The position numbers were made by a program, and so were the translations under genes. From a virus, in IMG/VR virus record IMGVR_UViG_3300035228_000190, positions 1 through 21,103 of that record: DNA of 21,103 bases; one strand, given 5' to 3'. The notes beneath the pieces are model-generated. The model saw nothing but the letters and a program-made list of their open reading frames with translations. It was not told the origin of the DNA and searched no databases. Positions within the stretch are counted from its first letter, which is position 1, and every line of letters begins with the position of its first letter. Positions 1-8,716 of the stretch are shown here, piece by piece.

Positions 1-436
1 TTCCATTAATTACAAATGTACTATTTGCAATTATAGCACCAGTGGCAGTAATACTTCCTGTTGACACAATATTGCCAACAACATTGACATTACCCAGAAC
101 ATTTGTAGTAGTTGCAAGTACATTAAACTCTGGAATATTGCCATATGATGCTTCAAGAGTCATCATTGCTGTGGATACACCATCACAATGAAACCCCACA
201 TAGTTTGCCTGATTATTAAAAAGATAAACACCTAAGTCAAGGTTCTTAAAGCTGTAGTCACCAGGAACAGTAGTATGCCATGTCCCCTCTAGAGCAGCAG
301 TTTCATAGTTATAATTCTCAGATGCGTACTGAGGACCAGCAAAGGTTCCAAAGTTTTCAAATTTAAAAGGTAATGTTCCTTCTTTGCCTCCCTCTGGATA
401 AGTAAATAAACCCTTCCAATTTGTAAAATCTAACAT
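1..436 (-). CDS. Tail-fibre or adhesin-like virion protein, 3' end outside window
   Basis: The reading frame opens at an ATG at 436 and stays open to the window edge, giving 145 residues of N-terminus. The protein starts MLDFTNWKGLFTYPEGG and contains PFKFENFGTFAGPQYAS. Further on come short beta-prone segments with alternating Val, Asn, Gly and Thr (VLGNVNVVGNIVSTGSITATG). Such strings are typical of beta-helical phage fibre shafts. The ATG shares one base with the stop of the upstream gene (TGATG), so translation is probably coupled. It is the last visible member of the hub, needle and fibre transcription unit. I infer a virion structural or fibre role from composition and position; no catalytic motif is visible and the C-terminal part is missing. 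Confidence 0.7.
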   Translation of the reverse strand, partial: MLDFTNWKGLFTYPEGGKEGTLPFKFENFGTFAGPQYASENYNYETAALEGTWHTTVPGDYSFKNLDLGVYLFNNQANYVGFHCDGVSTAMMTLEASYGNIPEFNVLATTTNVLGNVNVVGNIVSTGSITATGAIIANSTFVING

Positions 437-1116
437 CAAACATTAACCTCTGTTATTAGTTTTTCTACGTCTTTTCTTTCTGCAAACACATGATAATGAC
501 AGTGAATTGGCATACCAGGTTTTGCCTGGACAACTACTTCATTATTTGTTGCTCTCTTCAGTACAAGACCCTGGTCAGAACCAACTGGTGTCAGTGATAC
601 TGTAATTGTTCTGGGATCTACCAATTCTCTCCACACATCTGGCAATTTTATAGTGTCATTATTTCTAAGAACACCTCTCACATACACTGCATTCTCTGGT
701 CCTTCCAGACAAGCATAGATTAAATTTGTGTTTGGTAGTGTTGGGTGTGGTATAGCAAAGTTCTTAACCTTTGCCATAAGTACTTCTGTATAGATTACTT
801 TACTCTTAATTACCCTAACTGTCAATAGTAAATCAACTTTTAGAAAACTTTTGATTCTTGCAAATGTTGTGGCAAATAATGCATAGAATGGTGAGGGCAA
901 CATCTCTGGATTGCCAGTCTGACCAACCATCACTGACCCCATCTCAAATGGGTTGCCTTTGCCAGCAACACCAGGAAACTGTGAAGGATCTCCAACTAAC
1001 TCTGGACCTTGGATATATGCAGATCCTCTGACCTTTGTGGGACCACGACCTAAGATATCAGGCTTTCCTCCACCACATTGAAATTGCCCCCCTGCTGTTA
1101 CATCTGTTGCGTTCAT
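436..1116 (-). CDS. Cyanophage virion structural protein with C-terminal fibre-type beta domain
   Basis: This 226-aa protein has two parts. The N-terminal half (about 1-115) is rich in Gly and Pro and includes GSAYIQGPELVGDPSQFPGV, a style I associate with cyanomyovirus tail structural proteins. The C-terminal half (about 116-226) begins AKVKNFAIPHPTLPN, then has CLEGPENAVYVRG and HCHYHVFAE. The pattern 'K-F-x-I-x-HPT ... CLEGPE-x-x-VYxRG' recurs in many phage tail fibres as a beta domain of unknown activity. The start is backed by AGAGGAGAATT just before the ATG; this ribosome site overlaps the stop region of the needle gene upstream. It is probably a distal tail or baseplate-tip component. 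Host receptor binding is possible but not shown by the sequence. Confidence 0.7.
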   Translation of the reverse strand: MNATDVTAGGQFQCGGGKPDILGRGPTKVRGSAYIQGPELVGDPSQFPGVAGKGNPFEMGSVMVGQTGNPEMLPSPFYALFATTFARIKSFLKVDLLLTVRVIKSKVIYTEVLMAKVKNFAIPHPTLPNTNLIYACLEGPENAVYVRGVLRNNDTIKLPDVWRELVDPRTITVSLTPVGSDQGLVLKRATNNEVVVQAKPGMPIHCHYHVFAERKDVEKLITEVNV

Positions 1117-1125
1117 AATTCTCCT

Positions 1126-1719
1126 CTAAAGTTCTGCTTTAATTCTTTCTACATGACTAGATCCACCCTTGGGACCAAGACTTGTTTTTGCAGTGGCTGC
1201 AGCGTCAGCGCAAGACATGAAACCCCCATATAGATTTAGCACAGTTTTTCCAGTGACATCTACAGTCTTTTCTGATACAATCTTCACTTGAACTGGTGCA
1301 TTAATATCTATCATCTGGTCAGAATTAAGAATAATCTTTTCAGTTGCTGTGACGTTCACATTACCTCTAGTATTAGATCCACCAGTAGCAGTAATTTCAA
1401 CATCAAGACCTTCAATTCTTACCTTACCACTTGGTGCTCTCAATACCAGGTCGCCACTGACTGCCTCAACATAGACACCAGGGATACCTTTACCAACATT
1501 GTCACCTGCTTTGATTTGACATGAACCAGGTGCTCTGATGATTGTTCCATTCTTTCTATGGTCCTTCCCTGTAGCACACAACTCAATATAATGCTTCCAA
1601 TTCTTAAAATTTCTGATAAGAACAGCATCAATCTGCCTATCAGATGTTAGGTGGCCAAATTTAATCTCTCCATCTATTGTGCCATATCTAATTCTATAAG
1701 GATTGACTGGATCTGACAT
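1126..1719 (-). CDS. Beta-helix needle protein resembling the C-terminal domain of gp5
   Basis: This 197-aa protein has a compact N-terminus (about 1-75, with FKNWKHYIELCATGKDHRKN). From about residue 80 to 165 it shows short alternating beta strands: VEAVSGDLVLRAPSGKVRIEG, then VNVTATEKIILN, and MIDINAPVQVKIVSEKTVDV. This resembles the triple-stranded beta-helix needle formed by the C-terminus of T4 gp5 and by VgrG spikes. Its ATG shares one base with the stop of the gp5-like gene (TAATG), which suggests coupled synthesis in similar amounts. I infer that it forms the membrane-piercing tip below the gp5-like OB domain, as a separate polypeptide. An alternative is a small adaptor that sits on the spike. 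Confidence 0.6.
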   Translation of the reverse strand: MSDPVNPYRIRYGTIDGEIKFGHLTSDRQIDAVLIRNFKNWKHYIELCATGKDHRKNGTIIRAPGSCQIKAGDNVGKGIPGVYVEAVSGDLVLRAPSGKVRIEGLDVEITATGGSNTRGNVNVTATEKIILNSDQMIDINAPVQVKIVSEKTVDVTGKTVLNLYGGFMSCADAAATAKTSLGPKGGSSHVERIKAEL

Positions 1720-4700
1720 TAAAAGTTACCTACACAATCTATTACTTGAACTACCTTCTCAGGATCTTCAAATTCTATCTCCCTATCTATACAATGTTTT
1801 GGCAAAAGTACTGCATTATATCCATTGTCTGAATCAATAGTAATAGTAGGAAGTTCTTTGAATCCTTCACCAGATTTAATTACATTAACACCAATGATTC
1901 TACCAAACTTATCAACTCTAAGAGTTGCTTCTGCTCCTCTGTCTGGTGTAATGATAACAGGATCATTTGGTTCATATCCAAATCCAGGTGACTGAACAAT
2001 AATGTCACAAAGATAAAGAAGAATAGAATAAGCAACAGCATCATCAGCAAATGCGCCAGCATCTTCTACCAAATAGGGTGTAGTAAAGCACCCTGGTTTA
2101 CTGACAGTATAAGGTGATCCACCATTAATACGTTCACCACCACCTTGTTCATCATTAGTTTCAGTAACCACAAATGTTCCTGGTGGAAGTTCAACTGTGT
2201 CTCCAGCCTCTACACAGAAATAATTACCTGCTGGGATTGGTGTTTCAATTCTACCATCTGATTTTACCACAATAGTATCACCAGGATTTGACCAAGTTCT
2301 ACCATCACCACCCTTACTTCCATCAGGACCAGAAATAAAACCACCACCAGACTGAATCACAATCACATCAACAATACCAATATCACCAACAGGTACTGGT
2401 GCAGGTACTAAAATATTTGGAAGATTTGGAACACCAACAACTGGAATAGGAGCAGCAACACCAGGACCATCAGGTGGTGATACTGGATCTAATCTATACA
2501 AACAAGTGTTATTCTTTACATTCCTAAACTTACCTTCTGCTGCAGTAACAACCAAGTCAAGATAATCTCCATCAGATACCCACTTAGTTTCTACTTCTTG
2601 TGCAGTTACTGGTACTGGTTCAGATAATTGTCTTGCGTCAAGAGCATTGAAAACACCATTTTGATCAAATCCATTACCAAAATCATCATCATATCTAATT
2701 CTCTGTTGGACTTGAGTTGGAAGTGGACCACTATCCTCAATAATAAATCCAAAATCATCAGAATTTCCACTAAAGGTTACAGGATATCTGTTACCTGCTC
2801 TAAATGTTCCTGTAACATATTGAAGACCAGTTGTATCCCCAGCTGATCTTGTCAAAACTATGGGAGCACCATCTGTAGCTACTGTTATAGACTGTGTATA
2901 TCCTGCTCTATTGGATCTATCATCCCATTCCCAAGAGAAATCAATCTCAACTACATCATTTCCACCTACCAAATAGACAAGACTATTTCCATTTCTTAAG
3001 AAAATTCCTCCTGGTGGAATCTCCTCTGCACCTGTTGCATCAACAGTTTCGTTTGCTTTAAAAGCATCATCTAATCTTACAGTAGATCCACCAGCATCAA
3101 TTCTTAATGGGTTAGGACAAGGAGTTCCATCAGGCAAAAATCCTTGGACCAAATAATCTTTACCAGGAACAACACATTCAATGTAACTAGTTCCCCCATC
3201 ATTCTCTCCACCACTAACATCATCACCTGTGTAATCCCATCCAGTAATAAATGATGGATCAGAATCAACTAATCTGAAAGTAAATGTATTAGAAAGAACA
3301 GCAGACCTTGTAACTGTAAACTCTTTGTCTAAGCACTCAGGAGGTTGTTCCTTTCCAAATCCAGTAGGACCTACACCATAGATTGGCGATGAATCACCAA
3401 CAGGTCCAAGAGGAACAGGAGAAAGAGAATTGGGACCATTAGCAGGGAAAGGATAGTTCTGTGGACCAAATGGACCTAACCCAATATTGGGTGGTGCTAG
3501 TGCAGGGGTTCCTCCTCCAGTTCCGCCAATAGGTGTTCCATCAGTAGGTATTCTACCAAAGACTGGTCTCAATACTGTACCATTACCTTTACCACATATA
3601 TCAGTAACTTCTGCTCTAACACTTTCATTATATCCTGCACCAAAGCTGACCATATCAACTCCAATGACATCACCAGCAGCACCAATCACTAAGTTGCCAG
3701 CTGCTCCTTTGCCATTACTACCAAAGAACTCTAAGATAGGTGCCCCACACAGCACCTCTCTGACATTACATCCATCTCCTAAATTGAAAAGTTGATCTAA
3801 ATCAACATCAGTGACCATATCAAGGTTGTCAAGTGCTTGCAAACCTAAATTTTGAGTCTCTTGGAACAATCCTTTTGCTCTATCTGTAATGGAAGTCAAA
3901 TCTCCTTTACTAATTAGACTTCCACCTGAAATAATATTCCAATCATTAATTTCTGAGCACTCTGGTCTATCATCACAAGACAGGAATGAAATAAGTTGAT
4001 CAATCATTCCTAATACATCTCCACCTAAATCAAGAGCGCCCTCACCAATATCAACAGCGCCAGAGATCATACTAGACAGACCAGCAAACATTCCTTCAAT
4101 GATACCACCCAGGGTTCCAAAGATTCCACCAATAAAGTTATCAACAAAACACTTAGAAACATTGATGACTCTATCAACAGCATCTTTGAGGAACTTAACC
4201 ATCAATTGAACCAATTGACCCATTATCTTCCTAAAGAAGCAAGCAATAGTATCAAGAATAGTGCTTGATGTTTTCTCTACGAGAGATCTCTCATTGGGAA
4301 ATGCAAGGTCATAAGCAAACTTAAGTGCTTGATTTGTCTTATTCTCTACAAACTTTTCAATCTCAGCATAAACTACCTTAAGACCACCTGCAATCTGTTC
4401 AGCATACTCCTCAAGTTTCTTATTGATCCATTCTTCCTTCTCTGCCAGATCTTGAAGGGCACCCTTTTCAAAATCGTATAGTCCTTTTTTTGCTGACTCT
4501 ACATCTCTAATAAGATTTCTAATGGACTGTTGTATTTTACCAACAGGAAGAGGTTCACAAGTTTTAGGTTGTGCTAGTGCAGCATTACTCTCATCTGCTT
4601 GATCTTCATCTAACTTTGATATTGTTACGTCTTCAATACCTGTTTTCTCTTTACCATTTATCTTTGAACCCGCTTCTTTTGAATTTCCAGTACCAGATTT

Positions 4701-5183
4701 GCCTTGAGACAATGGTGCTGCACCTGCAGGAACAGGTTGATTAGGTGGCAATCCTCTATATGGAACAAACCCAGAAGAAGAAACATTCTTCATCACTGCC
4801 TGATAGTCATTGTATCCAATACAACCCATAATAACAGGTTGCTGACCTTCTTCTCCGTCTAAAAAGAAACCATAGACAAAAGTCCCTTGTACTATATTGG
4901 ATGTCTGACTAAAAGATCCCCCACCACCAGAAGTGACAGGATACATGAGAGTTGCCCAAGGCAAATCGCTATCAGGCAACTCATCTTTGTCAGCAGTATG
5001 GTATCCCATAATGCGAACTTTATATCTCTCACCATAACCCTTATATTTTTCGTTACCAGTTCCTCCCACATTTGTATCTGGGAGATTTTCTTGCCACTCT
5101 TTAGCAGGAGCAACCTGACCAATCCACCACTGGAATCCGTCTCTTCCTACAAAATGATTCTGAAATAGTCCTTGTTCTATCAT
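1719..5183 (-). CDS. gp5: gp5-like baseplate hub protein, very long and without lysozyme domain
   Basis: The 1154-aa protein begins with a gp5/VgrG-type OB-fold region (about 1-150: FQWWIGQVAP, GERYKVRIMGYH, FVYGFFLDGEEGQQPVIMG). Known T4 gp5 follows its OB domain with a lysozyme domain and a needle; neither is visible here. Residues about 215-430 are helical and partly hydrophobic (KKLEEYAEQIAGGLKVVYAE, FIGGIFGTLGGIIEGMFAGL). A Gly/Pro-rich linker follows (about 550-625), then several beta modules. A loose motif 'G-x-I-x-x-V-x-V-x-x-x-G-x-G-(Y/F)' recurs near residues 501-520, 929-951 and 1090-1115. The ATG directly follows the stop of the gp27-like gene. The role as central hub trimer is inferred from the OB region and the gp27 neighbour; the function of the long C-terminal extension is unknown. 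Confidence 0.8.
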   Translation of the reverse strand: MIEQGLFQNHFVGRDGFQWWIGQVAPAKEWQENLPDTNVGGTGNEKYKGYGERYKVRIMGYHTADKDELPDSDLPWATLMYPVTSGGGGSFSQTSNIVQGTFVYGFFLDGEEGQQPVIMGCIGYNDYQAVMKNVSSSGFVPYRGLPPNQPVPAGAAPLSQGKSGTGNSKEAGSKINGKEKTGIEDVTISKLDEDQADESNAALAQPKTCEPLPVGKIQQSIRNLIRDVESAKKGLYDFEKGALQDLAEKEEWINKKLEEYAEQIAGGLKVVYAEIEKFVENKTNQALKFAYDLAFPNERSLVEKTSSTILDTIACFFRKIMGQLVQLMVKFLKDAVDRVINVSKCFVDNFIGGIFGTLGGIIEGMFAGLSSMISGAVDIGEGALDLGGDVLGMIDQLISFLSCDDRPECSEINDWNIISGGSLISKGDLTSITDRAKGLFQETQNLGLQALDNLDMVTDVDLDQLFNLGDGCNVREVLCGAPILEFFGSNGKGAAGNLVIGAAGDVIGVDMVSFGAGYNESVRAEVTDICGKGNGTVLRPVFGRIPTDGTPIGGTGGGTPALAPPNIGLGPFGPQNYPFPANGPNSLSPVPLGPVGDSSPIYGVGPTGFGKEQPPECLDKEFTVTRSAVLSNTFTFRLVDSDPSFITGWDYTGDDVSGGENDGGTSYIECVVPGKDYLVQGFLPDGTPCPNPLRIDAGGSTVRLDDAFKANETVDATGAEEIPPGGIFLRNGNSLVYLVGGNDVVEIDFSWEWDDRSNRAGYTQSITVATDGAPIVLTRSAGDTTGLQYVTGTFRAGNRYPVTFSGNSDDFGFIIEDSGPLPTQVQQRIRYDDDFGNGFDQNGVFNALDARQLSEPVPVTAQEVETKWVSDGDYLDLVVTAAEGKFRNVKNNTCLYRLDPVSPPDGPGVAAPIPVVGVPNLPNILVPAPVPVGDIGIVDVIVIQSGGGFISGPDGSKGGDGRTWSNPGDTIVVKSDGRIETPIPAGNYFCVEAGDTVELPPGTFVVTETNDEQGGGERINGGSPYTVSKPGCFTTPYLVEDAGAFADDAVAYSILLYLCDIIVQSPGFGYEPNDPVIITPDRGAEATLRVDKFGRIIGVNVIKSGEGFKELPTITIDSDNGYNAVLLPKHCIDREIEFEDPEKVVQVIDCVGNF

Positions 5184-6524
5184 TTATTTAATCTTTACAC
5201 CGTAAGAATCTCTAATCAATCCAAGGCTTGTAAATGTATCTGATGGCGTTACTCTATGACAAACATGTGCCACTAGATAGTCCCCACTGGTTTTTTTATT
5301 TATATCCTTTCCTGAACCAGTATTACCTCTAACCTGAGGGAAATCACATCTTATCACATCACCTGCTTTAATACTAAAATCTCCTTTAATTGTAACATTG
5401 GTCTGGATAGTAAACAACTGATTATATCTCATAATAGATTGAACCATTGTTCCTTCTGCATCAAAGTTTGCTTTAGTGGGATCTTCCTTCCATGCTTTAA
5501 GTTGTTCTTCTGCAGTATCTCCAGGAGAATTATAACCCACATCCCTAACAGCACTCATTAGTCTAGTTGGAGATGCTGTGAATTGTTTTGCTACCAAGTT
5601 ACCACTCTCTTCACTTTGCTTACCAGCAGTTGTGATCTTATTTTTCTGATTTTCAATACCATACTGTGTTACTTTATAATTAAATGATACAGGATCATAG
5701 AAAATAGTTCTGTTATTATAAGCACCAAGAGTAAGGTTTTGACCTAGATCAATATCAGTATCAATAGTATAGTTTATGATACTAGCATCATATCCTTCTG
5801 GAACTCCTGTAGTATCACTAAATGCATATTTTTTTTCAGATTTCTGCTTAAATAGACCATCAATGGACTTGAAATGAATAGTATCACGTGTCTGATAAAA
5901 CAGGTAACCTGCTGCACCATTTAATGTATTACCACCACTTCCACCACTTGCTGATACTTGTGGAACAGATTTAGATGCTAACCAAGTGCAAACATAATAT
6001 GGTTTTCTATCATTACCAAAGAAATTATAGTTAAGACTAGTGGTGTCTATATCAAGTTTAGAATCTGTTTGCAAAACATCCTTAAGAATTGAAGATACAT
6101 GAGTTGAGATAGGTGCTTCCTTATATCTCTTCACAACTCTTACCTGATCATTAGCAAAGTATTCACGTGATGTTAGATCAAGAAAGTAAACATCCTTTTG
6201 TGTTCCAGGTATAGCATTTCTTACCCTATTAACATATAAACCATCCCCAAATTTTAAAGTATTATCATAATTATCTTCCATCTTGATATCAATTCTCTCT
6301 CCACCTCTGATTGGTAGGTTATCTAAAAGACCATCAATAGCACCACCCTTTGTATTGCCAGTCTCCACCACAGTAACAGTTGCTGTAACATGATTAGACA
6401 AAACACTTTCATAGTATGAGAACTCTGTTACTGCAGCAGACATATCTACAGTCTCTCCATCATTAGATTGAATAGAGAACTGTAGAATATTAGCGGGTTC
6501 TGATGCTGAGTTATGTTTTGCCAT
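5184..6524 (-). CDS. gp27: gp27-like baseplate hub protein
   Basis: This 446-aa protein is a little longer than T4 gp27 (391 aa). It starts with a beta-rich domain (ILQFSIQSNDGETVDMSAAV, SNHVTATVTVVETGN) and has the hub-type sequence YFLDLTSREYFANDQVRV near residues 115-135. It ends in another beta-rich part (IRCDFPQVRG, GDYLVAHVCHRVTPSDTFTS). In T4, gp27 trimers join the tail tube to gp5 and form the channel torus. Here the gene lies directly before the gp5-like gene, as expected for a partner made in equal amount. Its ATG overlaps the stop of the upstream gene by one base (TAATG). The assignment rests on fold-level resemblance and gene order more than on a signature motif. Confidence 0.8.
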   Translation of the reverse strand: MAKHNSASEPANILQFSIQSNDGETVDMSAAVTEFSYYESVLSNHVTATVTVVETGNTKGGAIDGLLDNLPIRGGERIDIKMEDNYDNTLKFGDGLYVNRVRNAIPGTQKDVYFLDLTSREYFANDQVRVVKRYKEAPISTHVSSILKDVLQTDSKLDIDTTSLNYNFFGNDRKPYYVCTWLASKSVPQVSASGGSGGNTLNGAAGYLFYQTRDTIHFKSIDGLFKQKSEKKYAFSDTTGVPEGYDASIINYTIDTDIDLGQNLTLGAYNNRTIFYDPVSFNYKVTQYGIENQKNKITTAGKQSEESGNLVAKQFTASPTRLMSAVRDVGYNSPGDTAEEQLKAWKEDPTKANFDAEGTMVQSIMRYNQLFTIQTNVTIKGDFSIKAGDVIRCDFPQVRGNTGSGKDINKKTSGDYLVAHVCHRVTPSDTFTSLGLIRDSYGVKIK

Positions 6525-8713
6525 TAACCTTGCTTGTATAGGAATCCCATCAACTTGGATTTGTAATAACTATTTACCAAAGATCTGGTAGACCCACCCA
6601 TCACTGTAACACCACCAGAACTACCACCCATCATAGGAGATTCTTGACCCCCTCCTACTGGATATGGAACACTCACTGTCTGAGATCCACCACCCTCATA
6701 GGATGCTCTTGATGCAACAGAGGAAGACTGTGCTATAGGAGATACTGTAGGCGAAACCTGAGTGCCTGTCAACTCTCCAGCGTCTAATTTTCTAAAGTAT
6801 TCATCTTTCTCTGCTTGTGATGCATTTTCTCCTGGTATCTGATCCATAGGAACAGTCAGTGGTTTATTGATAGGAGTAACTTGTGGAGCAGAAGTAGACC
6901 CACTCAGATCAAGTGACTTTGCTGCGTTCATATATTTGGCAGCATTTCCATCCTTATACGCCCCCCATGCAGCAAAACCTTGAGAATCAAAGATTGCTTT
7001 TGCTGCTCTAGCATTAGTTATCGGATTAAAGAGATCTTCATTGGAGCTAAGACCAAGTTGACGTCTTCTCTCAACACCAATCTCATCAATCATGTTAATC
7101 TGCCATAGACCATATGAGTTATCTCCTGTTGCCCTGTTATCATTATGTGCTCTGTTGTTAAATGTAGATTCACCACCAGCAATTGCAGCCATGGTCTTTG
7201 CTTGCTCTTTAGTAAATCCCGCTTGCATGGCATACCCTGCCATCTTTTTCAACTTTGCATTAACATCTGCACCCATATCAATAGGACCAGTTCCATTTGC
7301 TTGAGTCACTGCATCAGGATTCATTCTAGGGTCATCTTTCATTATCTCAGCAGTTGCGTCTTGTTGTTCTTTTAGTTTTTGTTTCATCTGCTTTTCTGTT
7401 ATCCCTGAATCACCAAGAGGACTCAGACCTTGGCCTGTTAACTTATTTGCAAAATCACTGTAAAGTTTTTTAGCAAAGAAGTCTCCCAGACCTGCACCTA
7501 CAAAACCACCAATTGCTGTGCCAAGAAATGGAATGGGAATGAGACCTGTTCCAATTGCTGCACCAATAGAGAATCCAAGAGAACCACCAATGGCACCAAC
7601 AATTGCTCTATCAAGTGTCTCTCCCATTGCCAAATCAATACCAATAGCAATAAGTGAACCAACTAATGGTATTCCTCTAATACCTTTTGAGAATTTAGAT
7701 AATCTTGTAGCACCAGACTTTCCAAATTTCTTTATTGCTGCTAAAGAAGGGTTAGTAGCAGATCTCAATGCACTCTTTGTTGCAGCATTAGTTGCAACTC
7801 TTGTTCCTGATTTTGCTACACTTTTTGCTCCACTTTTTGCTGCACTTTTTGCTGCACTTTTTGCTCCAGATGTAGCAGCAGTCTTCACTGCCTGATGCAT
7901 TTTCTTGGCAAAGTTGAATATGCCTAAACCTAAGTTCTTTAATCCCTTACCAACAAATTTTCCGATACCAGTAATTCCTTTCTTTAAACCTCCACCAAGT
8001 TTTTTAAGAAGCGGCGTGAATACTTTTGCTACAGTTCTTGTTGCTGCTGATATAGGTTTGTTTAATGCTATCAATCCCCACCTAAGGAGGTTCATCTTAT
8101 TGTCAAATGATTCTCCAAACTCAGTAAAGAAACTCTTGATTGACTCAAAATTCTTTAAAAATAGTACAGCAAGACCACCCATCAAAGTATTGAGTAAGAA
8201 GTTAAAAATATTAAACTTCTTTGCTGCTCCAAGAATAGATCCACCAATAGCACCAGACCTAGAACTACCACCTTCTAAAGTTGCTTCTCTACCTTCTCTC
8301 TTTGCTTTTTGTGCTGCCTTGTCTTTGTTTTTAGATTCCTTTTTCTTTTGATTATACTGCCCTTTGAATGCCTTATCCAAAGAGGAAGTAAGTCCAACAA
8401 TATTATCAAGTTGTTGAGTTAATTTTTCATAACTTACATTACTACCATCAGAAGATACTTCTGCCTTAGGTACACCTGATGATCCTCCTGAAGAAGAAAC
8501 ACCACCTGCATATTTTTGAATTGGTTTTACTTTTGCTTTAGTTGAAGACTCTGTAGATGATCCTTTCTTTACAAGAGATCCACCTTTCTTCTTATCCTTA
8601 CCTTTGCCAGTAACAAAATCCTTTGCAGTTGATGCTGCTTTCTTTTTTACTACGCTCTTTGTAGTATTTGAGAGCAGACCTTTTGCTGCACCTAATAGTA
8701 GAGGTAAAGCCAT
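6524..8713 (-). CDS. Tape-measure-like virion protein with lysozyme/transglycosylase-like domain
   Basis: The 729-aa protein has a Lys/Ser-rich N-terminus (about 1-135). A hydrophobic segment around 165-185 contains LLNTLMGGLAVLFLKNF. A basic amphipathic stretch follows (about 215-330) with Ala-Lys-Ser repeats, then glycine-rich membrane-like segments (about 345-410: GAIGGSLGFSIGAAIGTGL, AIGGFVGAGLGDFF). Residues about 485-600 look like a lysozyme/SLT domain: MAAIAGGESTFNN with likely catalytic Glu515, then NSYGLWQINM, NARAAKAIFDSQGF and WGAYKDG. I infer a tail-lumen protein that is ejected, inserts in the envelope and cuts peptidoglycan. It replaces the lysozyme missing from the gp5-like protein. 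T4 has gp29, the tape measure, in this part of the cluster. The C-terminal 100 residues are Ser/Gly/Pro-rich. Confidence 0.75.
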   Translation of the reverse strand: MALPLLLGAAKGLLSNTTKSVVKKKAASTAKDFVTGKGKDKKKGGSLVKKGSSTESSTKAKVKPIQKYAGGVSSSGGSSGVPKAEVSSDGSNVSYEKLTQQLDNIVGLTSSLDKAFKGQYNQKKKESKNKDKAAQKAKREGREATLEGGSSRSGAIGGSILGAAKKFNIFNFLLNTLMGGLAVLFLKNFESIKSFFTEFGESFDNKMNLLRWGLIALNKPISAATRTVAKVFTPLLKKLGGGLKKGITGIGKFVGKGLKNLGLGIFNFAKKMHQAVKTAATSGAKSAAKSAAKSGAKSVAKSGTRVATNAATKSALRSATNPSLAAIKKFGKSGATRLSKFSKGIRGIPLVGSLIAIGIDLAMGETLDRAIVGAIGGSLGFSIGAAIGTGLIPIPFLGTAIGGFVGAGLGDFFAKKLYSDFANKLTGQGLSPLGDSGITEKQMKQKLKEQQDATAEIMKDDPRMNPDAVTQANGTGPIDMGADVNAKLKKMAGYAMQAGFTKEQAKTMAAIAGGESTFNNRAHNDNRATGDNSYGLWQINMIDEIGVERRRQLGLSSNEDLFNPITNARAAKAIFDSQGFAAWGAYKDGNAAKYMNAAKSLDLSGSTSAPQVTPINKPLTVPMDQIPGENASQAEKDEYFRKLDAGELTGTQVSPTVSPIAQSSSVASRASYEGGGSQTVSVPYPVGGGQESPMMGGSSGGVTVMGGSTRSLVNSYYKSKLMGFLYKQG
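7819..7866. repeat. Four tandem 12-bp repeats coding for Ala-Lys-Ser motifs
   Basis: Four consecutive 12-bp units match CACTTTTTGCTS on the plus strand, with only the last base varying. A degenerate unit lies just before them. On the coding (minus) strand they encode the repeated Ala-Lys-Ser-(Ala/Gly) run of the tape-measure-like protein. The unit is a multiple of three, so slippage would change protein length without breaking the frame. Confidence 0.85.
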
Positions 8714-8716
8714 ATC

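Noticed and set aside
7518-8351. Two plus-strand frames (125 and 148 codons) opposite the 729-aa protein
   Set aside because: They are antisense shadows of Ala/Lys/Gly-rich coding; no start signals or family features.
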